DNA of 64,000 bases, taken from the NCBI RefSeq assembly GCF_025152525.1, contig NZ_JALXXL010000007.1, positions 1 to 64,000 of the forward strand, in the 5' to 3' direction. The DNA is from Corynebacterium sp. p3-SID1056. GTDB taxonomy: Bacteria > Actinomycetota > Actinomycetes > Mycobacteriales > Mycobacteriaceae. Under the pieces are notes generated by a model, which searched no databases, had not been told where the DNA came from, and saw only the letters and a list, made by a program, of their open reading frames with translations. The position numbers were made by a program, and so were the translations under genes. Below are positions 26,432 to 36,394 of this stretch, piece by piece. How positions within the stretch are numbered: the first letter of the stretch is position 1; every line of letters starts with the position of its first letter.

Positions 26432-27055
26432 CTACTCCTCGGTGTCCTCGGCAACTCCGCCAACTTCCTCTGGAACAGCTGAGGTGAGATCGGTCTGGGA
26501 TGCATCTGTTGGTTGTTCGGAATGCTCCGTTGGCGCAGGAGCGTCCGGCTCCGGGAGTTCGCGGAGAGAATCCCACATGACTTCGCTCCAGGAGCGCTCG
26601 TCTGGGACCTCGTCGGTGGTGATGGACGGACTGTGGGACATCCGCGGGTCGATGATGCGCCACGCGGACTCCCCTTCTGCCATCACGCCGAGGCGGCGGC
26701 GCGCCTCCTGCTCCACGTAGGCGGGATCCTCGTACTTGGCGATGTCTGCTTCCAGCTCCGCCTTGCGGCGCTCGAGCTGCTCGATGGAAGACTGCGCACG
26801 GGCGATCTCGGCGCGGCCCTCGTAGTAGTTGCGCAGCGGGACGGCGATGGCGATGAGGACGGCGATCACCAGGGCGATCAGGATCGCGGTGCTGGTGATG
26901 TCTTGCTGGAACATCGCCGGGAGGCGGCGCTTCTTCGCCGTTGCCTTGGCGGCGCGTTGGTCCTTGCCGCGCTCGCGGGAGGCCACCGGAACGGTGCGGG
27001 GCGTTTTGCCTCGCCCGCGTTTCCGGTTCGTGGACTGCGATGCGCGTGGGGACAT
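26432..27055 (-). CDS. Septum formation initiator, FtsB/DivIC family
   Basis: 207 residues, ATG start. A basic cytoplasmic tail (1-50), one membrane helix (ILIALVIAVLIAIAVPLRNY, about 57-76), an extracytoplasmic coiled coil (IARAQSSIEQLERRKAELEA, 83-110), then the family motif EARRRLGVMAEGE and a long acidic low-complexity C-terminus. It would take part in the FtsQLB-type divisome complex. Longer than E. coli FtsB because of the two tails, as usual in actinobacteria. Follows eno in the same direction. Confidence 0.9.
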   Translation of the reverse strand: MSPRASQSTNRKRGRGKTPRTVPVASRERGKDQRAAKATAKKRRLPAMFQQDITSTAILIALVIAVLIAIAVPLRNYYEGRAEIARAQSSIEQLERRKAELEADIAKYEDPAYVEQEARRRLGVMAEGESAWRIIDPRMSHSPSITTDEVPDERSWSEVMWDSLRELPEPDAPAPTEHSEQPTDASQTDLTSAVPEEVGGVAEDTEE

Positions 27056-27114
27056 AGTGGTATTTGAGTCTAGTCCGTCGGCCTATGCGTGCGCGTAGGC
27101 GCGCGGGAATGCGA

Positions 27115-27157
27115 ACGCCCCCTCCGGCCGCGGCGCGGGGCCGGGCGAAGGGGGCGT
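27115..27157 (-). terminator. GC-rich hairpin downstream of eno
   Basis: acgccccctccggcc (27115-27129) pairs with ggccgggcgaagggggcgt (27139-27157), making a long GC-rich stem with small bulges 18 bases past the enolase stop. No T run follows. It may partly terminate or stabilise the eno mRNA ahead of ftsB. Confidence 0.45.
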
Positions 27158-27174
27158 CGATAAGCAGGCGGGGC

Positions 27175-28548
<1,374 letters not shown>

Positions 28549-29352
28549 CTAGCGGCGGGCGGGCTGGTTCAGCGCGTAGTTTGCCGCGGCCTCGCGGACC
28601 TTGGCCACGTAATCGTTGGAGTTGTTGTAGCCGAACACGGCGGCGCGCCAGCCCTGCTCGGTGGCCAGGTCGCCGCCCTTTGCGCACAACAGGTTGGCGG
28701 CGGCGAGTGCGGAGTCGTCGATTTGCTGCGGGTCTGGGTAGCCGTCGCCGTCCGCGTCGCGGCCGTAGTGATACCAGGACTCCGGGATGAACTGCATGGG
28801 GCCGAGTGCGCGGTCGTAGACCGTGTCGCCGTCGAGTACCCCGCCGTCGGTGTCGTGGACCGTAGCGAAGCTTTCCGAGCCGTCGAGCGCCGGGCCGATG
28901 ATATGGGGGTCGGCCACGCCCGCCTCGTTGAGCCGGCCCGGGTCGAAGGCGTGGCCGGTGTAGGTGCCGTGGCGGGTTTCCACCCAGCCAATGCCCGCGA
29001 GCGTGTTCCACGAGATATGGCAGGCGGGCCAGGCATCGGCAGCGATAAGCGCGGCGTTGCCGTAGGCGCGGACGGCCTGCGGGTCGATGCCGGTGGCGTC
29101 GGCGATCGGCGCGGCCCACTCGGCGAGCTGGTCGGCGGTGCGGCCGGGGCCGTGGACGTCGATAAGCGGCGGTGCCTCTGCTGCGGCCGGCGGAATGGTG
29201 TCGGGGACCGGCTCGCGGTTTTGGCCGGGCATTGGCTCGCCGAGGAAGGACAGTACCCACGCCACAAGCGAGATCGCCAGGATGATGGCAAGCGTAACCA
29301 CGAGGAGCCCGGCGCAGCCGCAGCCCCTTGCGATGCGGCGAGGATTTGTCAT
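28549..29352 (-). CDS. Lytic transglycosylase, LpqU-like
   Basis: 267 residues from the ATG at 29352 (an in-frame upstream start would add 11 residues). A membrane anchor (LLVVTLAIILAISLVAWVLS) is followed by a Pro-rich linker and a goose-type lysozyme/SLT_2-like domain: NTLAGIGWVETRHGTYTG contains the probable catalytic Glu, and RALGPMQFIPESWYHYG with DADGDGYPDPQQIDDSALAA match LpqU and MltB-type enzymes. It would cleave the glycan strands of peptidoglycan outside the membrane. It lies upstream of eno as in M. tuberculosis (Rv1022-Rv1023). Confidence 0.85.
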   Translation of the reverse strand: MTNPRRIARGCGCAGLLVVTLAIILAISLVAWVLSFLGEPMPGQNREPVPDTIPPAAAEAPPLIDVHGPGRTADQLAEWAAPIADATGIDPQAVRAYGNAALIAADAWPACHISWNTLAGIGWVETRHGTYTGHAFDPGRLNEAGVADPHIIGPALDGSESFATVHDTDGGVLDGDTVYDRALGPMQFIPESWYHYGRDADGDGYPDPQQIDDSALAAANLLCAKGGDLATEQGWRAAVFGYNNSNDYVAKVREAAANYALNQPARR

Positions 29353-29531
29353 AAGGGCACAGCTTACCCACGGCCCGTTGGGCATTGATGGTGGGCGGGA
29401 ACGACCTGTTCGGTCGTCACATTGGCCACCTAATTCACACCTGTCACTTCAGTTACGTGTAGGCTGTTGCGCGAGCGGTCACGCTTCGTGGCCGACGCTT
29501 CCTCAGAACCCATTCGAAAGGACCCGAAACC

Positions 29532-29948
29532 ATGAAGCGCATCACCACCGCCCTCGTTGCTGGCGCACTCGCATTCGGCGCGCTCGCCGCACCTGCGAAC
29601 GCGCAGACCAACTACGCCGAGCTCATCCGCGCGCTCAACGGCAATGTGAAGACCATGGACTGCAACGCCCTGCGCACCGTCGTGCGCGGCGCTGGCTTAG
29701 CCAACGAGAACACCACCCGCTCCGAGTTCGTGGGCAACGTAAACAAGGCCGTCGGCGAGGATGCTGCGCTGCGCCTCGTTGCTGCGCCGACCGTGAACAC
29801 GCTGGGCGACCGCGCGCTGGAGTGCGGCGTTGTCAAGCCGGACGAGGTCACCCCGCTCAACCAGGCCATCGCCATGAGCTCGCAGATGTCCTCGCAGGCG
29901 GGCCTGCCGGAGATCCGTAACCTGATCCCGGCGCTGCCGGCGCGCTAG
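29532..29948 (+). CDS. Small secreted protein, function unknown
   Basis: 138 residues, ATG with gaaagga upstream. A classical Sec signal peptide (MKRITTALVAGALAFGALAA, cleavage after APANA near residue 24) precedes a compact helical domain of about 110 residues with two cysteines (MDCNALRTV and ALECGVVK) that could form a disulfide. No family recognised. It stands alone on the plus strand between lpqU-like and mazG and converges on mazG with a 6-base gap. The 179-base upstream gap probably has its promoter. Confidence 0.7.
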   Translation: MKRITTALVAGALAFGALAAPANAQTNYAELIRALNGNVKTMDCNALRTVVRGAGLANENTTRSEFVGNVNKAVGEDAALRLVAAPTVNTLGDRALECGVVKPDEVTPLNQAIAMSSQMSSQAGLPEIRNLIPALPAR

Positions 29949-29954
29949 TCGGGG

Positions 29955-30560
29955 TTACTCGGCCTGTTCGCGGGCCTTGCCCTCGGTCCAGAGGCGCTCC
30001 TGCGTTTCTAGGTCGACCAGGCCCGTTGAGCCGTCGAAGAAGTACGGGGCGCGCACACGCATCTTTTCCACGAACGCCGCCGCGACGTCCGCGAAGTCGA
30101 AAGCTTCGCGCTCGGCGGCGATTTCGGCATGGAAGAGGACCTGCAGGAGGACGTCGGAAAGCTCTTTTTTGAGCTCCTCATCGACGGCCCCCGACTCGAT
30201 TGCCTCGGCCAGCTCCGCTGCCTCCTCGCGCAGGTAGGGCACGAGTTTTTCGTGCGACATGGTGCGCTCCCACTCGCCGCGGCGGCGGGCCTGCCCCATC
30301 ACGCGCACGGCCTCGGCCACGGGGTCTTGCAGGGAGGGCACGGTGAGGATCTCCTCCCCGGCTGCCGCGCGCTCGCGGACCTGGGGGTCGTCGGGGTCGG
30401 TTGTGATCAGCCACGGGGTGCCCACCGTGGAGGCGGGGTTGAGCGACCAGCGCACCGAAATGGGCACCTCCGCCGTAAACTCCAGCGGACCCACGAGCCT
30501 CTGCGCAACGTCCACCGGCACCATCTGCGGCCACCGAGCATCAAGCACCAACACAGTCAT
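29955..30560 (-). CDS. mazG: MazG-type nucleoside triphosphate pyrophosphohydrolase
   Basis: 201 residues from the ATG at 30560; the longer open frame is antisense to the next gene's promoter. The N-terminal 100 residues (MTVLVLDARWPQMVPVDVAQ) are the extra domain seen in actinobacterial MazG. The C-terminal MazG domain has the metal ligands in REEAAELAEAIESG and KKELSDVLLQVLFHAEIA (E-x2-E and E-x2-D). It hydrolyses (d)NTPs, including oxidised ones, to NMP and pyrophosphate, limiting mutation. Position next to lpqU-eno matches Rv1021. Confidence 0.88.
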   Translation of the reverse strand: MTVLVLDARWPQMVPVDVAQRLVGPLEFTAEVPISVRWSLNPASTVGTPWLITTDPDDPQVRERAAAGEEILTVPSLQDPVAEAVRVMGQARRRGEWERTMSHEKLVPYLREEAAELAEAIESGAVDEELKKELSDVLLQVLFHAEIAAEREAFDFADVAAAFVEKMRVRAPYFFDGSTGLVDLETQERLWTEGKAREQAE

Positions 30561-30621
30561 ACACCGCATTGTAAACGCGGGGCGTTGCCACCAACGCGTG
30601 CGGACATGCAAGGATAGACCC

Positions 30622-31257
30622 ATGACTATCGCAGAAGCGCTTGCCGCCCAGAAACCGACCGCCGAGGACGTCGCCGCAGCGTCGTCGACCTTCTCCCCCA
30701 TCCGCTGGAAAACCGGCTGGCCACACCACCTGCGCCGCGTCCCGCCCTTCCGCGACGACGCGACCGCGTCGCTGACCCGCCGCGATGTCTTCCTCTTCGC
30801 GCAGGACGTGGTGGACTCCGGCTATAACCGCGACCAGATCATCGACTTCCTCGGTGCCGCGTTTGCCTATGCAGCTGGCCAGAGCAACCAGGTCCTGCAG
30901 CTGCAGCAGTTTTTGCGCAACAAGCACAACGCCAACCAGCTACTGCAGGCCATCCGTGGGATTGAGGGCAAGGACGCGGTCGCGGCCTACGGGTCTCTGG
31001 TTGCGACCGGGCTTGCACCGAAGTTCGCCTCGCACCTGGCGTACTTCCTCGCCGGGCCACAGGAGGCCGCGGACGAGAAGCCGGTGATTATCTGCTCCAA
31101 GCGCGCGGCCGCAGCCGGGCTGGAGAAAACCGCCGACTGGACGGCAGAAGACTACGCCGAGTACCTCGCCGCGCTGAAGAAGGCGCGCGACGAGTACGAC
31201 GCGTCACTGCCGCTGGATGCGGTCGAGTACGCGATCCGCAAGAACGCGGAGAACTAG
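30622..31257 (+). CDS. Unknown protein resembling 8-oxoguanine glycosylase (OGG)-fold proteins
   Basis: 211 residues from the ATG at 30622, with aagga upstream; the frame is open earlier but antisense to mazG. All-helical: QIIDFLGAAFAYAAGQSNQV, LLQAIRGIEGKDAVAAYGSL, then GLAPKFASHLAYFLAG and PVIICSKRAAAAGL. The last two resemble the helix-hairpin and following strand of proteins named 8-oxoguanine DNA glycosylase OGG-fold. The catalytic Lys/Asp cannot be assigned with confidence. Being divergent from mazG, which cleans oxidised nucleotides, would fit a repair role, but this is inference. Confidence 0.55.
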   Translation: MTIAEALAAQKPTAEDVAAASSTFSPIRWKTGWPHHLRRVPPFRDDATASLTRRDVFLFAQDVVDSGYNRDQIIDFLGAAFAYAAGQSNQVLQLQQFLRNKHNANQLLQAIRGIEGKDAVAAYGSLVATGLAPKFASHLAYFLAGPQEAADEKPVIICSKRAAAAGLEKTADWTAEDYAEYLAALKKARDEYDASLPLDAVEYAIRKNAEN

Positions 31258-31733
31258 CTACTCAAGCCGGCACCCGCAGTGCCGAGGTTGTTGAACTTGT
31301 AGCCGATAGCCAGGAAGAAGCCGATCACCGGTGCGAAGGGAGCGACGTTTGCGTCCGTGGTGATCGTCTTCGGGTAGCCGGAGAACTCCGTGATCTTCTG
31401 ATCCTTGACATAGCACCCCTGCATGCCTGCTTTGGCGTTTGACATACAGAGAACGCGATCGCCGTCGAACTTGCCAACGACGCGCACGCCCTGCGTGCCA
31501 TAGTCGAAGAAACGGCGGTCACCCAGCCGGATGACCTCGTAGCTGCGCCAGGCCGTGGCGTAGCCGGGGTCCGACGGGTAGTCCTCCTCGGGGACGTAGT
31601 AGCCGCCGGTCCAGTCGGGGCCTTCGAAAGGCTCGTCCGCGAGCGCGGTGCCGGTGCCGACGACGGAGGTGGCGGAAAGTACAAGAGCTGCTGAGAGAGC
31701 GGCGACGCGGGCCGCGTGTGTGTTCTTGGTCAT
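31254..31733 (-). CDS. Secreted protein, function unknown
   Basis: 159 residues, ATG start. The signal peptide (ARVAALSAALVLSATSVVGT, probable cleavage after ALA near 32) is followed by DEPFEGPDWTGGYYVPEEDY and a beta-rich domain with two cysteines (RVLCMSNAKAGMQGCYVKD). The C-terminus is hydrophobic (FAPVIGFFLAIGYKFNNLG) and may insert in or lie on the membrane. Its stop overlaps the convergent stop of the OGG-like gene by 4 bases. It is one of three unknown exported proteins around dnaG. No family recognised. Confidence 0.65.
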   Translation of the reverse strand: MTKNTHAARVAALSAALVLSATSVVGTGTALADEPFEGPDWTGGYYVPEEDYPSDPGYATAWRSYEVIRLGDRRFFDYGTQGVRVVGKFDGDRVLCMSNAKAGMQGCYVKDQKITEFSGYPKTITTDANVAPFAPVIGFFLAIGYKFNNLGTAGAGLSS

Positions 31734-31819
31734 ACTCTAGAAATCTACGCGCAGACGGCTGGCGTTACAGGCGTCGTGATTGTTTTGGTACGGAAAACTG
31801 ACGCGGCCGTGACGCGCGC

Positions 31820-33712
31820 TCACGCTCGCGAGGCGCGGTCGTTGAGCTCCCGGCGCGCCTGCTCGAGTGCGACCAGGTCGGAGAAAAGCGCGTTGTAGGC
31901 CTCCGGCTCCTCCGAGGGTCGCATGCGCTCGAGCTGGGATTTCAGCTGCGCGATCTGGTCGCCCACGCGAGTTTCCTGCAGTCGAGAGAGGACGGAGTCG
32001 ACGTAGCGGTCGATGTCGTCGGCGTGGATCGGCTCGACGGCGAGCTCAGAGACGAAGTTACGTCCGGCAAGGTCGCGCATCTCGCCGGCGACCGCGGCGA
32101 GGAAGTTCGGGCCGTGCTCTTCCGCGGCAGCTACGCCCCCGGCGGCACCGATGGCCTCGCGGACTTGGCGGTAGGCGTCGTTGGTGAATGCGTCCGGGTT
32201 GATGCCCTCGAAATACGTACCGGCCTTGTCCGGGTACTGCAGCGCGACCTTGAGCGCTTCGCGCTGGGGCCACAGGATCGGGTCCCGCGGGTTCGGCGGC
32301 TGCAGCGCGGGCGGTTGGCCGGGTGCTGCGGTTTCTGTGTCGCGCTTGACCGCGACGCGGCGCTGGTCCTTCTTCGGGCGTTTTGCCTCGGCGCGTACCT
32401 GGTCGAGGACTTCGTCCGGGTTGGGCCAGCCCACCCAACCGGCCAGCCTGCGTGCGTACTCCTTTTGCAGGACTTGATCCTCGATGGCGGCGACGACGGG
32501 CACGGTGCGTCGTAAAGCTTGCACCCGGCCTTCAGCGGAATCGAGCGAGTAGTCCTTGAGCAGCGACTCGATGACGAACTCGAACATGGGCACGCGGCGG
32601 GCGACGAGGTCGCGCAGGGCCGCATCGCCCTGGGCCAGGCGCAGGTCGCAGGGGTCCATGCCTTCGGGCGCAACCGCGACGAAGGACTGGCCGGTGAACT
32701 GCTGGTCCCCCTCGAAGGCGCGCATCGCGGCCTTCTGGCCGGCCTCGTCGCCGTCGAAGGTATAGATGAGCTCGCCACGGAAGTAGCTGTCGTCGAGCAT
32801 GTGGCGGCGGATGGCGGCGAGGTGCTCCGCACCGAAGGCGGTGCCGCAGGAGGCGACGGCGGTGGTCACGCCCGCAGCGTGCATCGCCATCACGTCCGTG
32901 TAGCCCTCGACGATGACGGTCTGGTGGCGCTCGGAAATGTTGCGCTTGGCCAGATCCAGCCCGAAGAGCACCTTGGACTTGTGGTACAGCAAGGTGTCCT
33001 GGGTGTTCATGTACTTGCCCATGGGGTCGTCGTCGAAAAGCTTGCGGGCACCGAAGCCGATCGTGTTGCCGGCCGCGTCCTTGATCGGCCAGATCAGGCG
33101 GCGGCGGAACTTGTCGATGGGTCCGCGGCGGCCCATGGAGGAAATGCCGGCGTCGATAAGCTCTTGCACCTCGAAGCCGCGGCGCAGCAGGTGCTTGGTC
33201 AGGGTGTCCCAGCCGTCAGGCGCGTAGCCGCACTCGAAGCGGTAGATGAGCTCCTTGTCGAAGCCGCGCTCCAGCAGGAAATTGCGGCCAGGCTCGGCCT
33301 CGGGGGTCTCGAGCTGCTCGCGGTAGAACTCGTGCGCCGCCTTGTTGGCCGCCAGCAGGCGCTTGCGGGTGCCGGGCTTGACGTCGCGCGCGCCCGTGGA
33401 ACCGCCCTGGTAATTGATGTGGTAGCCGATCGTGTCCGCGACCGCCTCGACCGCCTCCGGGAAGGTCAGCTGCTCCAACTCCATGAGGAAGTTGAAGACA
33501 TCGCCACCCTTGCCGGTGGAAAAACAGTGGTAGTAGCCGCGCGCGGGGCGGACGTGGAAACTCGGCGTCTTCTCGTCCTTGAAGGGGCTTAAGCCCTTCA
33601 GCGAATCGTGGCCGGCCGGCTTGAGCTGGACGTACTCGCCGACGATCTCTTCGATCGCCGCGCGCTCGCGGATCGCCTCGATGTCGCTTTCCGGAATCCT
33701 GCCCCTTGCCAT
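31820..33712 (-). CDS. dnaG: DNA primase
   Basis: 630 residues, ATG start. Makes RNA primers at the replication fork. N-terminal zinc-ribbon region at about 40-75, RNA-polymerase core with TOPRIM (VIVEGYTDVMAMHAAGV and the acidic LIYTFDGDEAGQKAA), and a C-terminal helicase-binding domain. Odd point: the CHC2 zinc ligands expected at residues 42, 45, 63 and 66 are Ser, Lys, Cys and Thr (GLSPFKDEKTPSFHV, YYHCFSTGKGGD), so zinc binding is probably lost although the fold sequence is retained. Near dgt as in M. tuberculosis (Rv2343c-Rv2344c), but accessory genes have entered between them. Confidence 0.95.
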   Translation of the reverse strand: MARGRIPESDIEAIRERAAIEEIVGEYVQLKPAGHDSLKGLSPFKDEKTPSFHVRPARGYYHCFSTGKGGDVFNFLMELEQLTFPEAVEAVADTIGYHINYQGGSTGARDVKPGTRKRLLAANKAAHEFYREQLETPEAEPGRNFLLERGFDKELIYRFECGYAPDGWDTLTKHLLRRGFEVQELIDAGISSMGRRGPIDKFRRRLIWPIKDAAGNTIGFGARKLFDDDPMGKYMNTQDTLLYHKSKVLFGLDLAKRNISERHQTVIVEGYTDVMAMHAAGVTTAVASCGTAFGAEHLAAIRRHMLDDSYFRGELIYTFDGDEAGQKAAMRAFEGDQQFTGQSFVAVAPEGMDPCDLRLAQGDAALRDLVARRVPMFEFVIESLLKDYSLDSAEGRVQALRRTVPVVAAIEDQVLQKEYARRLAGWVGWPNPDEVLDQVRAEAKRPKKDQRRVAVKRDTETAAPGQPPALQPPNPRDPILWPQREALKVALQYPDKAGTYFEGINPDAFTNDAYRQVREAIGAAGGVAAAEEHGPNFLAAVAGEMRDLAGRNFVSELAVEPIHADDIDRYVDSVLSRLQETRVGDQIAQLKSQLERMRPSEEPEAYNALFSDLVALEQARRELNDRASRA

Positions 33713-33761
33713 GCGCCCATCCTATCCCGCAACGCAAAACGACCGGATGCGCGTGCCGCTA

Positions 33762-35831
33762 TCAGAACATTTTCTCAACGCGCGGGGTGCTCACCGGCGT
33801 CAGGCGCTGGCCATCGACGCGGTAGGTTCCCTCGACGAGGAGCGAAGGTGCCGCCATCGCGTCGCCCTCGTCAGCGGCCCCGTACTTCAGGCGTACGGTG
33901 TCGCCCTCCGTGTCGAAGACGTAGAACGGCCGGCGCGCCAGCGGACGCTGCGGATCAACCTGCAGGCCGCTACGGTTCTCGCCGACCCCGACGAAATTCA
34001 GGTCCTTGTCCAAGAGGAAGAGACTCTGCGGCCACCCGACGCCGCCTGCGAAGCACTGCGCGACCAGCAGGATCCGCTCCTCGCCGTCGACGGTGATCTG
34101 CTTCGCGTTGACGGTGCGCGGGGCGTCGACGCTCTCGCCGACACGCGTCCGAATGTCAACGAACCCACCGGTGTAGGTGATCGCCGATTCTTCCAAACGG
34201 CCGTCGTGCAGCCGCCCGCCGTTGTGCCCGCATACCGCGGGGATCTGCATGTTGAGCATCTTGCGCTTCAGCTCATCTGATACCTCAGTGCCCTCGCTCT
34301 CCGTCGTTACGCCGCTGTCCTTGTCAGCACAGCCAAGGTCCCACTTCTTCTTCAGCGCCTCGTTTTTCAGCTTGAGGCTGAAAAACTCCAGCGCTGCCCA
34401 GTCGCCCAACAGGGCTCCAGTCGGTGACTCAACGGTGATCTCGCCCTTCGGCGCGTTGAGTGTCAGCGTCGCGTCGCAAATTTCTTTCTTCCGTTCCGCT
34501 TTGGCCTCAAGGCTTGCGCCAAGCGCACCGTTGAATGTCTTCCACAGACCGGCGGTCACCTGCGCGCCGGGCTCGATCTTCGCGGTAAAAGCGACCTCCC
34601 CGTTCTTTAGCTCAGATGTCACCTTCGCTGGGGAAACTTCGCGGGAAATCTGCTCGAGTCGGTCTTCAGAAGCATCGAACTTGTAGCCAATGACCTGTTC
34701 CTTCGAGGCGTCGAGGGTGATCCCCCATGCGCTCTCGGCGGAGAGTTTCGACGCAAAGGTAGGCTCAATCCCTGTCTCCAGGTAAATCCACACGGGCCCT
34801 GCCGGGAACGTCCACTGCCTCGTCGCAGAAAAACGCTTCTGCAATTCCTTCTCGACGATCTTGCCCAGGTCCTCACCAAGGTCAACCTTGGCGCTTGTTT
34901 TGGCGTTGAAGTTCACGTTCAGCTTCGTTGTCAGCTCAAAGCTCTTATCCGCTTCCTTCTCGGCGCTTTCCTTATCCAGGCCGAGCTGCGTGGTGAAGGT
35001 TGCGGTGCCGGTAAGCTTTGCCTCGGACAGTGCATCGGCACCTGCGATCTTCTTCGCCTTGGCGAGCTTCTTCATGTCCGCCTCCAGCTTCAGTTGCGCT
35101 TCTCTGCCCGCATCCGCCGTCTGCACCGCGTCGATCTCTACGCCGGTCACCGGGTCCGTAATTTTCATCGGCTCGGCGGTGTACAGGACGCCGTCGAACT
35201 TCACCTCGCCCTTCGTGTACTCGATGACGTCATCGAGGATTCCGGGCTTAGTTACGACGGTGACGCCTTCCTCGCCCTGCTCGACCTTGAGGATCTTCGC
35301 CAACGCCGCACCGGGGAACTTCGCGCTCGGTGGGATGGACAGCACATCGCCAGCGCGCAGACCCAGCTGTGCAAACTCCTCGTTGCTCAATGTGATTGTC
35401 GAGCCAATCTCGTCCGCACCGCCCGGAAACAGCACCGCCGCCTGCTGCGTAGAAACGTTGCGGGCCTGCGGATTGACCTTGTACACAGTCCCGTTATCGG
35501 CCCGGTACTCATCCGGTTTCAGGCCAATGCGCGAGCTTCCGCCTGCGCCCGAGGACCCGCCCGGTGTCTTGGACGTCATCGCCACAATCGTCGCGATGAT
35601 CGCCAACACCCCGGCAACCGATGCTACGCCGACGAGCTCACCCGGCAGCACGACGTTTCCGACCCGCACCGACTGCATCTTCGGCAGCTGCGGGCCGGCC
35701 GCGTAAGGATCCTCCACGCTCGAGCCGAACTCAACCTCCTGCGCGGGGGCAGACACTGCCCCCGCGCCCAATGCCAACGACACGCCTATTGCAACGGTTG
35801 CGCGGCGCAAGCCTTTGACCTGTGTTCTCAT
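33762..35831 (-). CDS. Large secreted protein, function unknown
   Basis: 689 residues from the ATG at 35831 (16 further in-frame codons are less likely). Signal peptide RATVAIGVSLALGAGAVSAP with cleavage near APAQ. A second hydrophobic stretch, ELVGVASVAGVLAIIATIVA (about 62-82), may be a membrane anchor, followed by a Gly/Ser linker. The remaining 580 residues are rich in beta strands and Lys/Glu (LTTKLNVNFNAKTSAKVDLG). A lone C-terminal domain has two Cys (IPAVCGHNGG, VAQCFAGGVG). No family recognised; the body resembles repetitive bacterial surface or binding proteins. It lies alone upstream of dnaG on the same strand, 49 bases away. Confidence 0.65.
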   Translation of the reverse strand: MRTQVKGLRRATVAIGVSLALGAGAVSAPAQEVEFGSSVEDPYAAGPQLPKMQSVRVGNVVLPGELVGVASVAGVLAIIATIVAMTSKTPGGSSGAGGSSRIGLKPDEYRADNGTVYKVNPQARNVSTQQAAVLFPGGADEIGSTITLSNEEFAQLGLRAGDVLSIPPSAKFPGAALAKILKVEQGEEGVTVVTKPGILDDVIEYTKGEVKFDGVLYTAEPMKITDPVTGVEIDAVQTADAGREAQLKLEADMKKLAKAKKIAGADALSEAKLTGTATFTTQLGLDKESAEKEADKSFELTTKLNVNFNAKTSAKVDLGEDLGKIVEKELQKRFSATRQWTFPAGPVWIYLETGIEPTFASKLSAESAWGITLDASKEQVIGYKFDASEDRLEQISREVSPAKVTSELKNGEVAFTAKIEPGAQVTAGLWKTFNGALGASLEAKAERKKEICDATLTLNAPKGEITVESPTGALLGDWAALEFFSLKLKNEALKKKWDLGCADKDSGVTTESEGTEVSDELKRKMLNMQIPAVCGHNGGRLHDGRLEESAITYTGGFVDIRTRVGESVDAPRTVNAKQITVDGEERILLVAQCFAGGVGWPQSLFLLDKDLNFVGVGENRSGLQVDPQRPLARRPFYVFDTEGDTVRLKYGAADEGDAMAAPSLLVEGTYRVDGQRLTPVSTPRVEKMF

Positions 35832-35977
35832 GTGCTGCCTTTCGCAGGGCACGGCTTCGTGACCAACGCAAAGCCGCACTGATTTGTAATTCTCGACAGC
35901 AGCTTATACCAAATACCCAGTGTCTACTACGGATTTTGCTAGGCACTTCGCAAGCACTTTGGGGCTGCTCTGATGCA

Positions 35978-36394
35978 ATGGCACAATGGCTCAGCGTGAG
36001 CCGAACATCGAAGAACACCGCCGTCGGCGTCGTCATTGTCGCCGCAGCGCTCCTCATCAATACGTTCCTCCCTACCAGCGACTCCAGCGGCGCTGGTGAT
36101 GTCGGCGATCTCGACCCCTGCCAGGACCTGCCGTCGGAGGCACGAGACACCATCTCGCTTGTGCAAGAGGGCGGGCCATACCCCTACCCCGACAACGACG
36201 ACGCGCGCTTCGGCAACTACGAAGGCGTCCTGCCCGACGAGAAGCTCGGCTACTACCGCGAGTACACCGTGGACACGCCCGGGGTGTCGCACCGCGGCGC
36301 GCGGCGTATCGTCACTGGCGGCGAAGGCGACCCCGAGGTGTGGTACTACACCGACGACCACTACGAATCCTTCTGCGAGGTGACCGATGTATAG
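35978..36394 (+). CDS. Membrane-anchored or secreted guanyl-specific ribonuclease, RNase Sa/T1 type
   Basis: 138 residues from the ATG at 35978; a GTG at 35996 is possible. Residues about 15-31 form a signal or anchor helix (NTAVGVVIVAAALLINTF). Residues 46-135 closely follow Streptomyces RNase Sa: LPSEARDTISLVQEGGPYPY, then LGYYREYTVDTPG with the catalytic Glu95, RGARRIV with Arg106 and Arg109, and YTDDHYESF with the catalytic His128. Such enzymes cut single-stranded RNA after G. The stop lies inside the start of the barstar-like gene, so enzyme and inhibitor are coupled. Mature target (food RNA, rival cells) is unknown. Confidence 0.85.
   Translation: MAQWLSVSRTSKNTAVGVVIVAAALLINTFLPTSDSSGAGDVGDLDPCQDLPSEARDTISLVQEGGPYPYPDNDDARFGNYEGVLPDEKLGYYREYTVDTPGVSHRGARRIVTGGEGDPEVWYYTDDHYESFCEVTDV

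Noticed and set aside
32519..33592. 357-codon plus-strand frame opposite dnaG
   Set aside because: Antisense to conserved primase sequence, made of Val/Gly/Ala/Leu-rich runs expected from the complement of GC-rich codons.
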